A stretch of DNA of 64,000 nucleotides from Amyelois transitella (taxonomy: Eukaryota > Arthropoda > Insecta > Lepidoptera > Pyralidae), in contig NC_083526.1 in assembly GCF_032362555.1 (NCBI RefSeq), positions 5,414,001 to 5,478,000 of the forward strand, written 5' to 3'. A program made the translations under genes and the position numbers. The notes beneath the pieces were generated by a model. The model was not told where the DNA came from. It did no database searches and worked only from the letters and a program-made list of their open reading frames with translations. Positions 46,986 through 58,800 of this stretch are shown piece after piece. Positions within the stretch are counted from its first letter, which is position 1. Every line of letters begins with the position of its first letter.

Positions 46986-47692
46986 AATGATTACCATTTT
47001 TTAACTCTTCCTATTAGGTAACGTGTTGAAGAAATTTACCTTTTTAAATATATTTGTACCGTCCTTGTATAATTTGAACACAAAGAATTTACTATTCATA
47101 GTATAAAGTAGTAGTTAACAACGACTAAAGTAATAGATAAGTACCTACTAACAGTAAAGATCATAGTATTTTTAAGCCATAATCTAGTAAAACATAACTA
47201 TTAAGTTGATATAAATAATTTTACTACACAGTTAATAGACTCTTTCGTTACGTAAAGTTTCATCTTTTTAAGTACCGATAATAATAGAATACCAATGTTA
47301 ACAACTATTTCACTGAAACTATAACACATTATTGGTATTTTTGGGAGCGCAAGCGCAACTGGAAACACGCAAAGATCAAAGAGAATTCTATAGAAGTCAG
47401 GTAGAGAATACAGAACAAATTTTTCACTTACGATGTCGACTGTACACCATCAAAGAACAAAATTTTTCACTAACGAATTTCACGACAGTTTCTCAAATTT
47501 AAAAATCTTTTACAAAAAATAGTGAAAATCCACAAATATTTTGGAATATAAAATTGTCTATAAACATATAAATTCTCTAACAAAATTCAATAGACACGGA
47601 CACGGATGGGTTCCGGAAGAGAGATATGATTTTATGTTTTTATCATCACATTTATAATGTTTTTAATGAAGTTTCTTCCGCAAAGCAATCAG

Positions 47693-47733
47693 TCTCTAAT
47701 CTCCATACACGATGTGTGTATGGAGATTAGAGA
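47693..47733. repeat. Perfect 18-bp hairpin
   Basis: The arms TCTCTAATCTCCATACAC (47693-47710) and its exact complement (47716-47733) are separated by GATGT. There is no adjoining longer stem visible. Confidence 0.9.
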
Positions 47734-48318
47734 CATCAAAAAGTTACCAAATATTTAACTATCTTCTACAACTGTTCATGCAAGTCAGGCATGGTCGACC
47801 GCTACGGGCCGTATCACCCTCTTTGGGATAAAAATTTTAATTTACGTCAATTAACATTATAATAGCTAATCTGGAAGACCAGCTGATAGTATGTCTAACC
47901 GCCGACATTTTGGCTTAATTTATGTGCTGGTATAGGCACAAGCTTTAATTATGTATGCACCTTGAAAATCTATAACATGTCCTACATTTTTATAATTTGT
48001 TTTTGAATGATATGAGCTTATATAAAGAGTATATTGATATAACAGTTATCAAACGCTGATCTATAATAGAAATAGTAATGTATAATAAAACTCTAAATAA
48101 CATTATAGTAAAACAGGAACACCAAATCTCTAAACTACATTACCTAAACATAACACTAACGATCGTTAAGGTGGGATAGACAGTAGACACATTTGCTAAC
48201 TAATTAAACCATATAAAGGTACACCATCTAGGTTAATATTACCACTTTTTTAAGTGCCACCGATGTAACTTGCGAAAAAGTAAAATTGTTTATGGCGCAA
48301 AGATATTTAAACCTATAA

Positions 48319-48953
48319 AGTGGGTGATAGACGGGCGAGCAAGTACGCGTACTTATGGCTCGACGACCTTTTTCGCTCGTGTGTCACCGTAAGTACGCGT
48401 ACTTTAAAACCGCCGAGTAAGTTCGTCGGCGATCCAACCGGTTTGAAATCTTACTCGTAGCTCGTCTTGGCTCGTACGTGTGGCAGCACTGCCAGCCGCG
48501 AGCCGCCATTTTGTTGCGCCAGTCTGTGGACGCGCACGCTTGTTTAAATTGCAATTTTTGTTAAATTTGATTCAGAAATTTCTCAAAATGTGTGATTTTC
48601 GAACTTATTCACATGAACTGCTAACCGAATTTATAGAAGCTTTCCGAAATAACCCTTGTCTTTGGAAAATTAGAAGCAACGACTACAAAGACAAAAATTT
48701 GAAGCTTCAAGCACACAATAATTTATTAGAAATTATACGGAAGGTAGAAAGAGATCCTACGATTGAGAACGTCAAGAAAAAAATTTATTCATTAATTCAT
48801 TAAGGCATAATTCCTAAATAACACAAAGCTTCTTCAGTGGACGACATCGCGATACGGTATGAGTAAGTTGGCGCGTGTATCGCCGACGTCGAGCCAAGTA
48901 AGTTCGCGATCTTTAAAACCGCAGACTTTAAGTTCGTATGTCTATCGCCCCCT
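48319..48953 (+). mobile_element. TAA-flanked MITE of PIF/Harbinger type
   Basis: The element is 635 bp, with inverted ends AGTGGGTGATAGAC / AGGGGGCGATAGAC (12 of 14) and a TAA duplication on both sides (48316-48318, 48954-48956). Three-base TWA duplications are typical of PIF/Harbinger. Near the ends are repeated AAGTACGCGTACTT and AAGTTCG-type motifs. It encodes only a MADF-like ORF; no DDE transposase. Confidence 0.8.
48588..48803 (+). CDS. MADF-like ORF inside the MITE
   Basis: 71 residues starting MCDFRTYSHE, with LLTEFIEAFRNNPCLWKI and then YKDKNLKLQAHNNLLEIIR. This matches the layout of the MADF (Adf-1 type Myb/SANT-like) DNA-binding domain, in which the conserved pattern is FI..(h)...P.LW....YK....+...W/h..h. 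The C-terminal half of a normal ~85-residue MADF is short here, and it ends KKKIYSLIH. Harbinger elements carry a second Myb/MADF-type gene, so this is likely the truncated accessory gene. I started at the second in-frame ATG (48588) because upstream residues look like UTR. Confidence 0.65.
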   Translation: MCDFRTYSHELLTEFIEAFRNNPCLWKIRSNDYKDKNLKLQAHNNLLEIIRKVERDPTIENVKKKIYSLIH

Positions 48954-51900
48954 TAAGAACGCGTCATTTAAACCCGCGAACTTAACTGTCAGTTATTATG
49001 AGCAAAATAGCAGGAGGAATTTTGTATTCGGATTTTAAAGTTTTAATCATATTTTTTATTGTTATTTCATTCAGTTTGATTTCATTTTCATATTCTTATA
49101 TAATTAATAAATTATTCCGATTTCTAAGGAAATAGTGCATATCAAGGTTCGCACAAATAAAGTAAAAATATTCGACAGAATATTGGTATGGAAAACATTC
49201 ATCTTACAATTTAAATAATGAAAAAAGTTCTACAGTACCTTCGTCTTAAATTAAAAAAAATATTGAGGAAACTAATGATCTAAATTTTATTATAAATATA
49301 AGTATTGTTTCCCAATTTAAGATAAACAATATTATTTTTTACTTAATTTGTATGAACACTCCATAATTATTATTATTATGCTTAGTAGAGGAACTAGTTT
49401 TAAAGTATTAAAATTAATTATGAAACATCTAAAGGCAATAATTAAATATTCATAAAATTACATAAAAACACTTGACTAGTTCGATTTATTATTAGAATAG
49501 AGAATATTTATGTATGATATGACAAAAAAAATATACAACTATGGCGTGACAACTACATTTTAAAGAACTGAACGGAAATCCTCTTTTGGAAGATTCTATA
49601 AAAAAAATTACAAATTGATTCAGTTTGATGCTGGCTTATAGGCATATTTTTTTATAAATTCAACAACGCGTTTTAAATGCACCCTGCATCCAACAAACTA
49701 CACACCTACTTGGATTTGATTTCTAATTAAAAAAATAACAAGAAGTTGTGAAATTTCTCTTTTTATGTGTGTATTTTGTTAGCATCTTAATTCTACTATA
49801 ACACCAATCGTTACAGGCATATATTGGTTGCTAGCTTTTTATGCTATCTTTATACCTAATTATTATTTTATTTTAAATACATTGTAATAATTTAAAAAAA
49901 AAGTACAATGGCAAATCAGATTACCCTGTGATGTTACTTTCCTATTAATTACTAACACATAACTATAAAAAAATATTTAAAAAGTGAAATTTTAATATTA
50001 AATGTTTATTTTTTTTATTTAGTTTCATTTTATTATTTTATCTCCAGCGAAGTGAAACCAACTCATTTTATAAAAGTTATGGTAACATAAAAAAAAAATA
50101 GATCAACTCAAATTAGATTATTGTTAAATAGTAAGGAAATATTTACCCAAAATAAAGACATTTTCTCATGAAATTAACACTAAATATTAAGTTAGTATAC
50201 TATAGTGCACATGAATAATTTATAACAGATTGCACATAAAATGACTTGCCACAATTGAGATTAATTTTATTATTATCTTTGGTTATTTTTATAGTATGGA
50301 ATGTTTAGCTTAGGTTTTATAAATAACGATTATTATTATATCCTTTTTTCGATATGAAAATGTATATATGGACGATATACCAAAAGCTTTAAATACTATT
50401 TCACGTTTGTAGAACGTTACGTTGTTTGAGATACAAATTTTATTTTCCAAATAACATTTATTCACTGCACGTGTCATAAACTTATGCAGTTTTTCACACC
50501 TAAAAGTAGGTAGGTAAATAACCAAGGAAACATGATATTATTATTCCGATTTCTGTGGCTATAGCATAATTTAAAGATGCTTCAAATGAGATATACATAT
50601 TCTAAGAGTGAATTTGTTTAAGCAACGCTATCGAGAAAAAATAACTATATTTACGGAAGAAGAGTACCTACAAACATTTAGTGAAATATGATATTATATT
50701 TTTATAAAATACATTTTTATAAGAACACAAGCTGGAGCTATTTTTTTTTTATTTAAAAACTTCTTTAAAAACACGGACTGGATTCACTCTTAGAAATTTG
50801 TGACTAATTTGTATAGATCTAATTTTATAAAACTACTACTTCAAATCGATCAAAATACATAGTTTTAACTGAATATATATTTAAATTTATTTTTCAGGGT
50901 TTTTATTAATTTTATATCACAAACACGACTTTCTTGTGAATACAATAATGATTTGGACGTGTATTCCTAGTTAACACGCAAAAATATTTGCCAATTAACT
51001 GCGAATATCAATGCTATCTATAAACTTACTGAAAATAATTATAGACCTCAATAAATCGACTTTGTGTTTCGAAATATTTAACCAGGAATATATTAAAAGA
51101 GAAAGCGAGAGTATTATATTAGGTAGCATTTTTAACAATGACCAAATGTCAAATCTGATGTAAAATAAATTAAAAATATTTTTAGATACAAATAGAGCGC
51201 TTAAAAATTCCGACGAATTCGAATACGAAATTGTATGAATCAATATTGTATGTTTATTAAAGTATATATTTTCGAACTACTGGTTAATGGTAGTAACCTT
51301 TAATGGATCATTGTTATTTAATATAAATGGATTTTATTAATTTTTTATTTTGAAATGAACTGACTACATTTCTATCGAGAATGAAATTTGGCTAATATTA
51401 AGAAAACCTTAAGGAAAATCAAGAGTACGTAATCACAAAAAAACCTTTTCATATATCAGTTTCCTTAAATATCTGGCAAGGGCTGTCCATATTGAAATGT
51501 ATGAATCTCGAGTTGGGTGATTCTGCGACCTGATCATTGTTCTCTAGCTCGTCCGGCTTGCTGTGTTTCGGAGACGATTCCGAGCAGAAGTCTTGCCGAA
51601 AGTTTCCTGAAATGTTTTAAGTCGGTCATAATTTTTATTCGGAAAGGCACAACAATGAATTATGTGTATTGTATGTACAGTAAACGGCAGAAAAAGCTGA
51701 CACCCTGTTTATACAAAACCATGTGAGGTTTCTACGCCGCTGACTGTACGTAGTAGGAAGTATGATTAAATTCTACATTTAGCTCGAGCCTTCGTGGCCG
51801 TGGGATTTCTAAATGCCTAAACTGTATCAAAATTATTGTATCTTCTATTCAAAATGGCTGTGTTTTGATAGATTCAGTGACTTTTGCTTTTATATATTCA

Positions 51901-52541
51901 GCCAGAGAAATAACTTGGAAAAGCATATTGAATATAGTCAATCGATAATTGTTATTAAAAGAATATACAACATGTAACAGTGATATGAATATAAATCAAA
52001 CTACATAAAGTAAGAAAAAACATAACAAAAACAAAATACTTACAAGCCAAGCAGCATATTAAGGTCACTACAAGAAGATGAAATAATTTAAAAAAACACG
52101 AGCGAGTACATATTAATATAATGTGTAATATCTAATATTCAAAATAAAAGAGTCAAATTATAAAAACATGCGTGCATGCATGATTAATATTAAAAAAAAC
52201 TTTAAAAAAATACTCATATTGAGACCATCAAATACTAGAAAGCAAACAGACAAAATATAACACATCCAGACATCACACTAATAAAAAGAGAATATGTAAT
52301 TGCTTTTGTTTTAATTGTTACCCTTTAAAATTAATGTATAAACGACACTTCAAGGAAATCGAAAAATAATATTATGAACAGCACCACGCCATACGTTTAA
52401 CCTATTAATTTTTTTAAATAAAATGCATGATAAAATTTAAACAAATATTTTACAGTTTTAAAGTCGACTTAAAAACTGTAACATATATTTATTTATTCAT
52501 TATGAACCAGCTTTGGCTAGCTTCGCTCCTATGACACTATA
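48954..52541. other. Long AT-rich gene-free stretch
   Basis: Nothing recognisable on either strand; short ORFs are AT-rich and lack domains. A distal INPP5A 3' UTR could in principle extend into its right part. Confidence 0.5.
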
Positions 52542-52920
52542 CAGGGTGCCTGATAAATCATATTTCATTTTTAAGGACGTAATAAATCATGAGCATACAT
52601 AACTTTATAAAATATAAAACCAACAATTTCATCACTAATTTGACAGATAGAAATTATCAAAATAGTGCACAAAGTCTCAAATTGTTCAAACATCGTGCGC
52701 TCGTTTCACGCATCCAGTGAGACAGCTGGCGACCGGCACCGCCGCGCTCGATACTCTTCGTTTGAATTCGTTTCTCAGCGCGCCGCCCGCGCTACCCACA
52801 AATGTATCTTTTGTTAAACTGGATAAAATTTTATCCCCCTATTTTTTCTAATCATTTGGCACGAGAATCAAATACTGAATTCCCAGTTTCAACACACGAC
52901 CCGATTTATCAGTCATCCTG
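52542..52920. mobile_element. TA-flanked MITE
   Basis: The element is 379 bp with inverted ends CAGGGTGCCTGATAAATC / CAGGATGACTGATAAATC (16 of 18) and TA on both sides (52540-52541, 52921-52922). The central part (52690-52800) is a GC-rich block in otherwise AT-rich DNA. No coding capacity. Confidence 0.8.
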
Positions 52921-54244
52921 TATAAAAAAAATACAACGAAAATATACGTATGTACTCTTTATTTATGGCGGGTTTACTAGATAATGATTAACATAAAACT
53001 AGATTAAGCAAAACAGTCTTAATTTATAAATAGTGACTTTAAAAATATCTACAGATATAGATTTAAGCGTGCATATTAATGAACAGAACCGGTACATTTT
53101 GTCAAAATATTACACACTACATTTAATTTATAGCCATTAAAACAGCCAGCCATCAACAGCCATTTAAAATATGCGTTTTACAGTTGTCTAATAAGTACAG
53201 TGCATCATACAAAATTTACATTACTTTTTACTTTATTGTACACATGTACCTGATTTCTTTTGCATTTGTATTTAAACACGAGTCCAATGCGAATTTTCAG
53301 AATGGCCCTACTTTTGAATAAAGAATACAAAAATAAAAAGCGAGATGTAAATTTTAAATTCGTGTTGCGTAAAAATTAAAAAAAAACCATTCAAAGAGGA
53401 TTCAACTAAATACAAATTTAAAAAAGTTTATTTAAACCTATTTTTTTTAATTTGAAGAAATTTTTTTATAAGTTAATTCGTATTTTTTTTTCGAAATTAG
53501 GCTATAAAAAGAAAACGCTTCGATGCAGAAGTAAATAATAACTCTAAAAATCTTAAGAAATATTAAGATGTGTCTTCACCAAGCATCAAAAATCCTAACC
53601 GCTTGAGCAGCATCAGACTAGATTTTATTAATAAAAATTTGGTATTTGTTCTATACTAGCACATTTATATATGTATATTGCAATAAGTATACATCTAAGT
53701 CATCCATTTCCTGGTATTGGTCCCCGCCCGTGATTACGGCGAAGTAGAAAGTAAATCCAGTTTTATATACAAAGTGACTCAGCTGTTCACACAAAGTGTG
53801 TGCATGTATTATATTAAAAATTATAACTTAAAATAAACTAACACCCTAAATACTTAAATATTTATCTATCAGATCATTTAAATCATTTATTTTAAACGTT
53901 TTTCATTGCGAAAGGTTAATCCTTTAATTTTCCGTCCTGCAGTCGGTTAAACGTGTTATCGACAGAACTAACGTACGGTTAGCCTCATGGAAGTACATAG
54001 TTATTGGAAGCGTCACTTGAGAAAATACTTTCTTGAATCGAAAATCTATCTAAATGGCGTTATTTAAGAGATTAAACGATATTTTTTCTTCAAATTTACA
54101 GATTAGGGAAAACTTTTCTAATGGTACAATACCCTGTGACTTACTTTTTATTACAATTACTATCGACTAGTTAAAACCACATCAAAATAAGTATAACTAA
54201 AGTTGGTATTATTTACGCAATATATATAATATTGTAGAGACAAA

Positions 54245-54292
54245 TGCCTACCCCTCCGGGAAAGAGGCGTGATTTAATGTATGTATGTAGAG
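54245..54292 (+). repeat. Family B 3' end
   Basis: 'cctacccctccgggaaagaggcgtgattt' followed by 'atgtatgtatgt'. Confidence 0.7.
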
Positions 54293-54869
54293 ACAACATA
54301 TGTTTAATGCGTAATTATTACCACAAAATCAAAATACTTTAAACCATAAGATTTTATACAAAGCATTAGATCGAAAATTTTAAAAGGAACATAAGTACTA
54401 GTTTTTTCTAGCTATCTCTCTTAGGTACATGTAAGAGAGAGGGAGAGACAGATATACTAAACTGACATACTAGTGGCATATAACGGACCAACGTCTAATC
54501 AAATAAATATCGATCTAATTATCAATCCCGCACTAGTATTTATATGTATAAAATCTATGCTTTGAACGAATGTTATCACTACAAAAGTGCAATCAATTTA
54601 AGAAACTGTGAAAAAATATAACAGAACAAACAGGCTGAATACAATAAGCTAAAAATAAAACATTAGTCAAGTTTACGGTTTTACTTATAACATATAATCA
54701 ACCTGAGGCTACAACAACGCATGCATCACAATATGAACACTCGTGCACAAAAATGCATTGTCTTATGTGCATTAATTTGTTGAAATAATACCATAAAATT
54801 CATGGTAAACAGTCTATTACATAAAGCGGTTTCTAGTTACAAAAGTACACTTAAAAAAACATTCAGGTA

Positions 54870-54957
54870 GGTGTGGATTAAAAAAAAAATGACTGGCAGG
54901 TTGCATTCCAATAAAAAAAAAAAGAACTGGCAGGTCGCATTCCAATAAAAAAAATGC
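54870..54957 (+). repeat. Small tandem duplication
   Basis: Two near-identical units containing 'actggcaggttgcattccaat' and 'actggcaggtcgcattccaat', each with an A-run. Confidence 0.8.
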
Positions 54958-55125
54958 CCATAGTCAAATCAAACTGTCAGATTAGAACATTATTTTTTTC
55001 ATTTGACATTACTGGCAAGGACAATTCTCATTTTTTTTGTCAGAATACCTATATGTTTTTAACGACTTAAATGTACAAGGACAGTAGCGCCACAATGACG
55101 AAAACATCAAACTCAGTGGTCAAAC

Positions 55126-55800
55126 TCATGAAGTGCAACAACTCAAGCCACTACAACCACATTTGACTTTCCTCGCGCGCCTACTGCAGAGACCATAACA
55201 CTTCAACGCCAAACAACACAACCCTCCCTTTTTGCTATTAACCGACTTGCACGACTCCGTACTATTCAGCCTCTGTATCTGAGGAACTTCCGTATACTTA
55301 TCATCGTTCAGAAGTTTGTCTAATTTTTTTTTCAATAGCGTCGGCGAAACGCTGCGTTTAGTTTCCGCCTTCTGCGTTTCAGATACGTTAGGGATTTCCT
55401 CCGCGCTCGACGCTTCATCGACATTAGGGGTGTGACTGTCGATACTTTCCGGCGTGTACGGATCCACACACGGCCCGACCGTTAACAGATTGCTATCGAT
55501 TTCGTTGACGAAAATTCCGTCGTAGCTGGAATGCGTGCTGGTGATTTCGACGTCGGGTATTCTGAATATTTTTTCGTTTAATGATCCGGTTCGCGTGCGT
55601 TTGAGTGTGTGTTGTTGTGTTAGGGTCTCGGCGGAGTGCCGCGCGCGGGGGAAGCCGTGTGTGAGAGCGCGTGCGCGGGGCGCGGGAAGGGGGCGGGTGG
55701 GGGGCGCGGGCGGGGGGGAGCACAGGCCGCAGGGGGGCGGGCAGCCGGCGGGGGGGAGCGTACCTCGGTCGCTTTGCAGCATCACGCGGAGGTAGATTGG
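55126..55800 (-). CDS. INPP5A: Last exon of INPP5A: extended tail with CaaX
   Basis: 225 codons including stop. It starts PIYLRVMLQS, which closes the catalytic domain, then has a very GC-rich proline/cysteine/arginine region (55590-55770). A moderately conserved-looking acidic region follows (EKIFRIPDVEITSTHSSYDG), then a Lys-rich C-terminus (SPTLLKKKLDKLL) and a terminal run with 9 cysteines among about 30 residues ending CCTS. A cryptic GT and an acceptor-like site occur in the GC-rich part, but splicing there would shift the frame, so I keep it as one exon. Confidence 0.8.
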   Translation of the reverse strand, partial: PIYLRVMLQSDRGTLPPAGCPPPCGLCSPPPAPPTRPLPAPRARALTHGFPRARHSAETLTQQHTLKRTRTGSLNEKIFRIPDVEITSTHSSYDGIFVNEIDSNLLTVGPCVDPYTPESIDSHTPNVDEASSAEEIPNVSETQKAETKRSVSPTLLKKKLDKLLNDDKYTEVPQIQRLNSTESCKSVNSKKGGLCCLALKCYGLCSRRARKVKCGCSGLSCCTS

Positions 55801-58800
55801 CTGGAAAGAAAAAGCATTGTTAAATTTTTGCTGATCTGTCTACATTTATTATCTGTGAACCAAAAAAATTTGGGCTTGGATAACATTTGTCTGACTAAGT
55901 ATCCGAAATAAACAAAATCATATAGGTACATTTATTTGCCTTTACGCGTTAGAATCTCATTGCGGTCCTATATTAAAAGCCATTTCACATTTTTCATCGG
56001 CGCAGTGCTGCCCTCATTTGAAATAAACAATTTTGTCTAAATCGAAATCAAATAATAAAATTTTTCAATATTCAATTACTAAATAATATTACAAGCGACT
56101 AACAGATTTTTATTCACTATACCCCTAATCCACATTTGTGTAATTTCCAATTTATACAATTCAAGTTTACTTTAGTAGACTACATATTAACAATTATTGC
56201 TTCTAAGTATTAAAGACACATTAGACACTATATTCACTACCGATTCCTACCTTATATTCCCCTATTCAAGCACCATAATTTGTGTAAATTCCAATTTATA
56301 AAATTCAAGTTTCTTTGTTGACTACATATTTACAATCATTGCTTTTAAGCATTAAAGACACATTAAAGATTATATGTATATTTACTACCCGGCACCGATA
56401 CAAAAAAGAATGGGACCACTCCATCTCTTTCCCATGGATGTCGTAAAAGGCGAATAAGGGATAGGCTTACATACTTGGGATTCTTTTTTAGGCGATGGGC
56501 TAGCAACCTGTCACTATTTAAATCTCTATTCTATCTTAAAGCCAAATAGCTGAATGTGGCCTATCATTCTTTACAAGACTGTTGGCTCTGTCTATCCCGC
56601 AAGGGATATAGACGTGATTATATGTATGTATGTACTACAGATTCCTACCTTATGGTCCCCCATACAAGCAGTGCCCCCTATAACACCATACTCGCTTCGT
56701 TTCCTGGCGGGGGCGTCTACCAATCGTCTCAATTCCGCAGACAGACTGTCCGTGGGCTTCGGAGACCCTTCAGATTGATTTCGTACCAGTTTCCGGCGGA
56801 TCGGAGAGCTGTCTGATTCTGAAACCCTGGAATTAACCCGTGTTATAGTTAAAAAATAGTTATGACAAATGGTTATGTAGCGGGAGCGATGATTCAGCTC
56901 AAAAGCCACCAAAGGCAAGATCTTACGCCAGGCTGGGGCGACAGACGATGATCAAGTCGGGTCTTCGGATACTCTCCAGTTGGAGAGTCAGAGTTGATTG
57001 GTCAGGGCTTTTGGCCCTCTTCAATGATATAGTAGATATAGATAGTGCCGTGTGGTTCCCGGCACCAATACAAAAAAGAAAATGACCAATCCATCTCTTT
57101 TCCATGGATGTCGTAAAAGGCGACTTAGTGATAGGCTTATAAACATGGGATTCTTCTTTTAGGCGATGGGCTAGCAACCTGTCACTATTTGAATCTCAAT
57201 TCTATCATTAAGCCAAATAGCTGAACGTGGCCATTCAGTATTTTCAAGACTGTTGGCACTGTCTACCCCGCAAGGGATATAGACGTGACCATATGTATGT
57301 CAATGATATTCTACGCTGCCTACAGCTGTAGGCAGGTCTCGATGAAGCTTCACTGTTACCTGGGAGTTCCCATTGGGTTTGACATGGCGGCCGGAGGGCG
57401 GGCGTGAAGCGGTTGACAGACGACGTTAAAGAAATTATTTAAAAATGATTTATATGACAGAACAACGTTCGCCGTGACAACTAGTATATATATATATATA
57501 ATAATATATAAAAATATTTACCTAGCGTTTATAGCCTGCTGTACGCTCGTGGGATCTGCGATACTCTTCCTGCTAACATTTATGCCGGGAACCGATAACG
57601 CGTCAATTTCAGCGACGCTACATTTCTTCTCCAAAGTCCTGGCCGGGCTTGACTGTAATTAAATTTACATACATATTACCACGTCTATATCCTTTGCGGG
57701 GTAGACAGAGCCAACAGTCTTGAAAAGACTGATATGCCACATTCAGCTGTTTGGCTTAATGATAGAACTGAGATTCAAATAGTGACAGGTTACTAGTCTA
57801 TCGCGTACAATAAGAATCTCATGTTTATTAGCCTATCCCTTAGTCTTTTTTAACGAAATCCATGGAAACAAGATGAAGTGCTCCTATTTTTATATACCGG
57901 GAATCACACGGAACATATTCATCACAGACCGTGATGTCATCGATTTATCAAGGTCCTAGGTTCGAGAAAAGCTCCCGGTTCCCAAGATATATAAACATTT
58001 CAAAAACCGCGTTTTAAGAAACTAAGTATATCAGCGCCATCTCTGGTTGACCTAGCAAAGCTCGATCATGTACCTACCAGGTACTATTTATTTATTTACT
58101 AGCGACCCGCCCCGTCTTCGCACGGGTGCAAAATTATAAATGTTATTATACATAAAAACCTTCCTCTTGAATCACTCTACCTGTCACAAAAAACCGCATC
58201 AAAATCCGTTGCGTAATTTTAAAGATTTAAGCATACAGACAAACAGACTAAAATAGCGACTTTGTTTTATACTATGTAGTGATCTAGCTAGCTACCTGAT
58301 GGTGCGCGGCCGGGGATCCGGACCTGGCGGGGCTGCTGTCTGATGAGGAAACCCGTCCGCTGCTGTCCGTGGAATCGGCCACGGATTTCCTTTGCAAAAA
58401 AAAAATGGCAAATTAGTAATAACGTAACTAATTATTACATTTTGATATATAATAATAAAAGTTGTATGCTTTTTACATACATACATATGATCACGTCTAT
58501 ATTCCTTGGGATAGATAGACGTGACCATATGTATGTATGTATGTGGGTATATTCCTTGCGGGGTAGACAGAGCGAACGGTCTCGAAAAGACTGAATGGCC
58601 ACGTTCAGCTATTTGGCTTAAAGATAGAATTGAAGATTCAAATAGTGACAGGTTGCTAGCCCACCGCCTAAAAAGCATCCCAAGTTTGTAAGCCTATCCC
58701 TCAGTCGCTTTTTACGACATCCATGGGAAAGAGATGGAGTGGTCCTATTAATTTATCAATCAGTGCCGGGAACTACACGATTTGCGTGTATGCTATTTCA

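Larger units (their letters stand above)
45883..48318. other. AT-rich intergenic DNA
   Basis: No host exon recognised. It contains a family C copy at 46850-46985 and a perfect hairpin at 47693-47733, listed separately. Confidence 0.5.
52923..55125. other. AT-rich DNA including the probable INPP5A 3' UTR
   Basis: No exon-like sequence. It contains a family B end at 54245-54290 and a small tandem duplication at 54870-54955. The INPP5A transcript must end somewhere here on the minus strand; no single poly(A) signal stands out among many AATAAA-like words. Confidence 0.45.

Noticed and set aside
55493-55911. Long plus- and minus-strand ORFs in the GC-rich block
   Set aside because: These are shadow frames of the INPP5A last exon; high GC removes stop codons in all frames.
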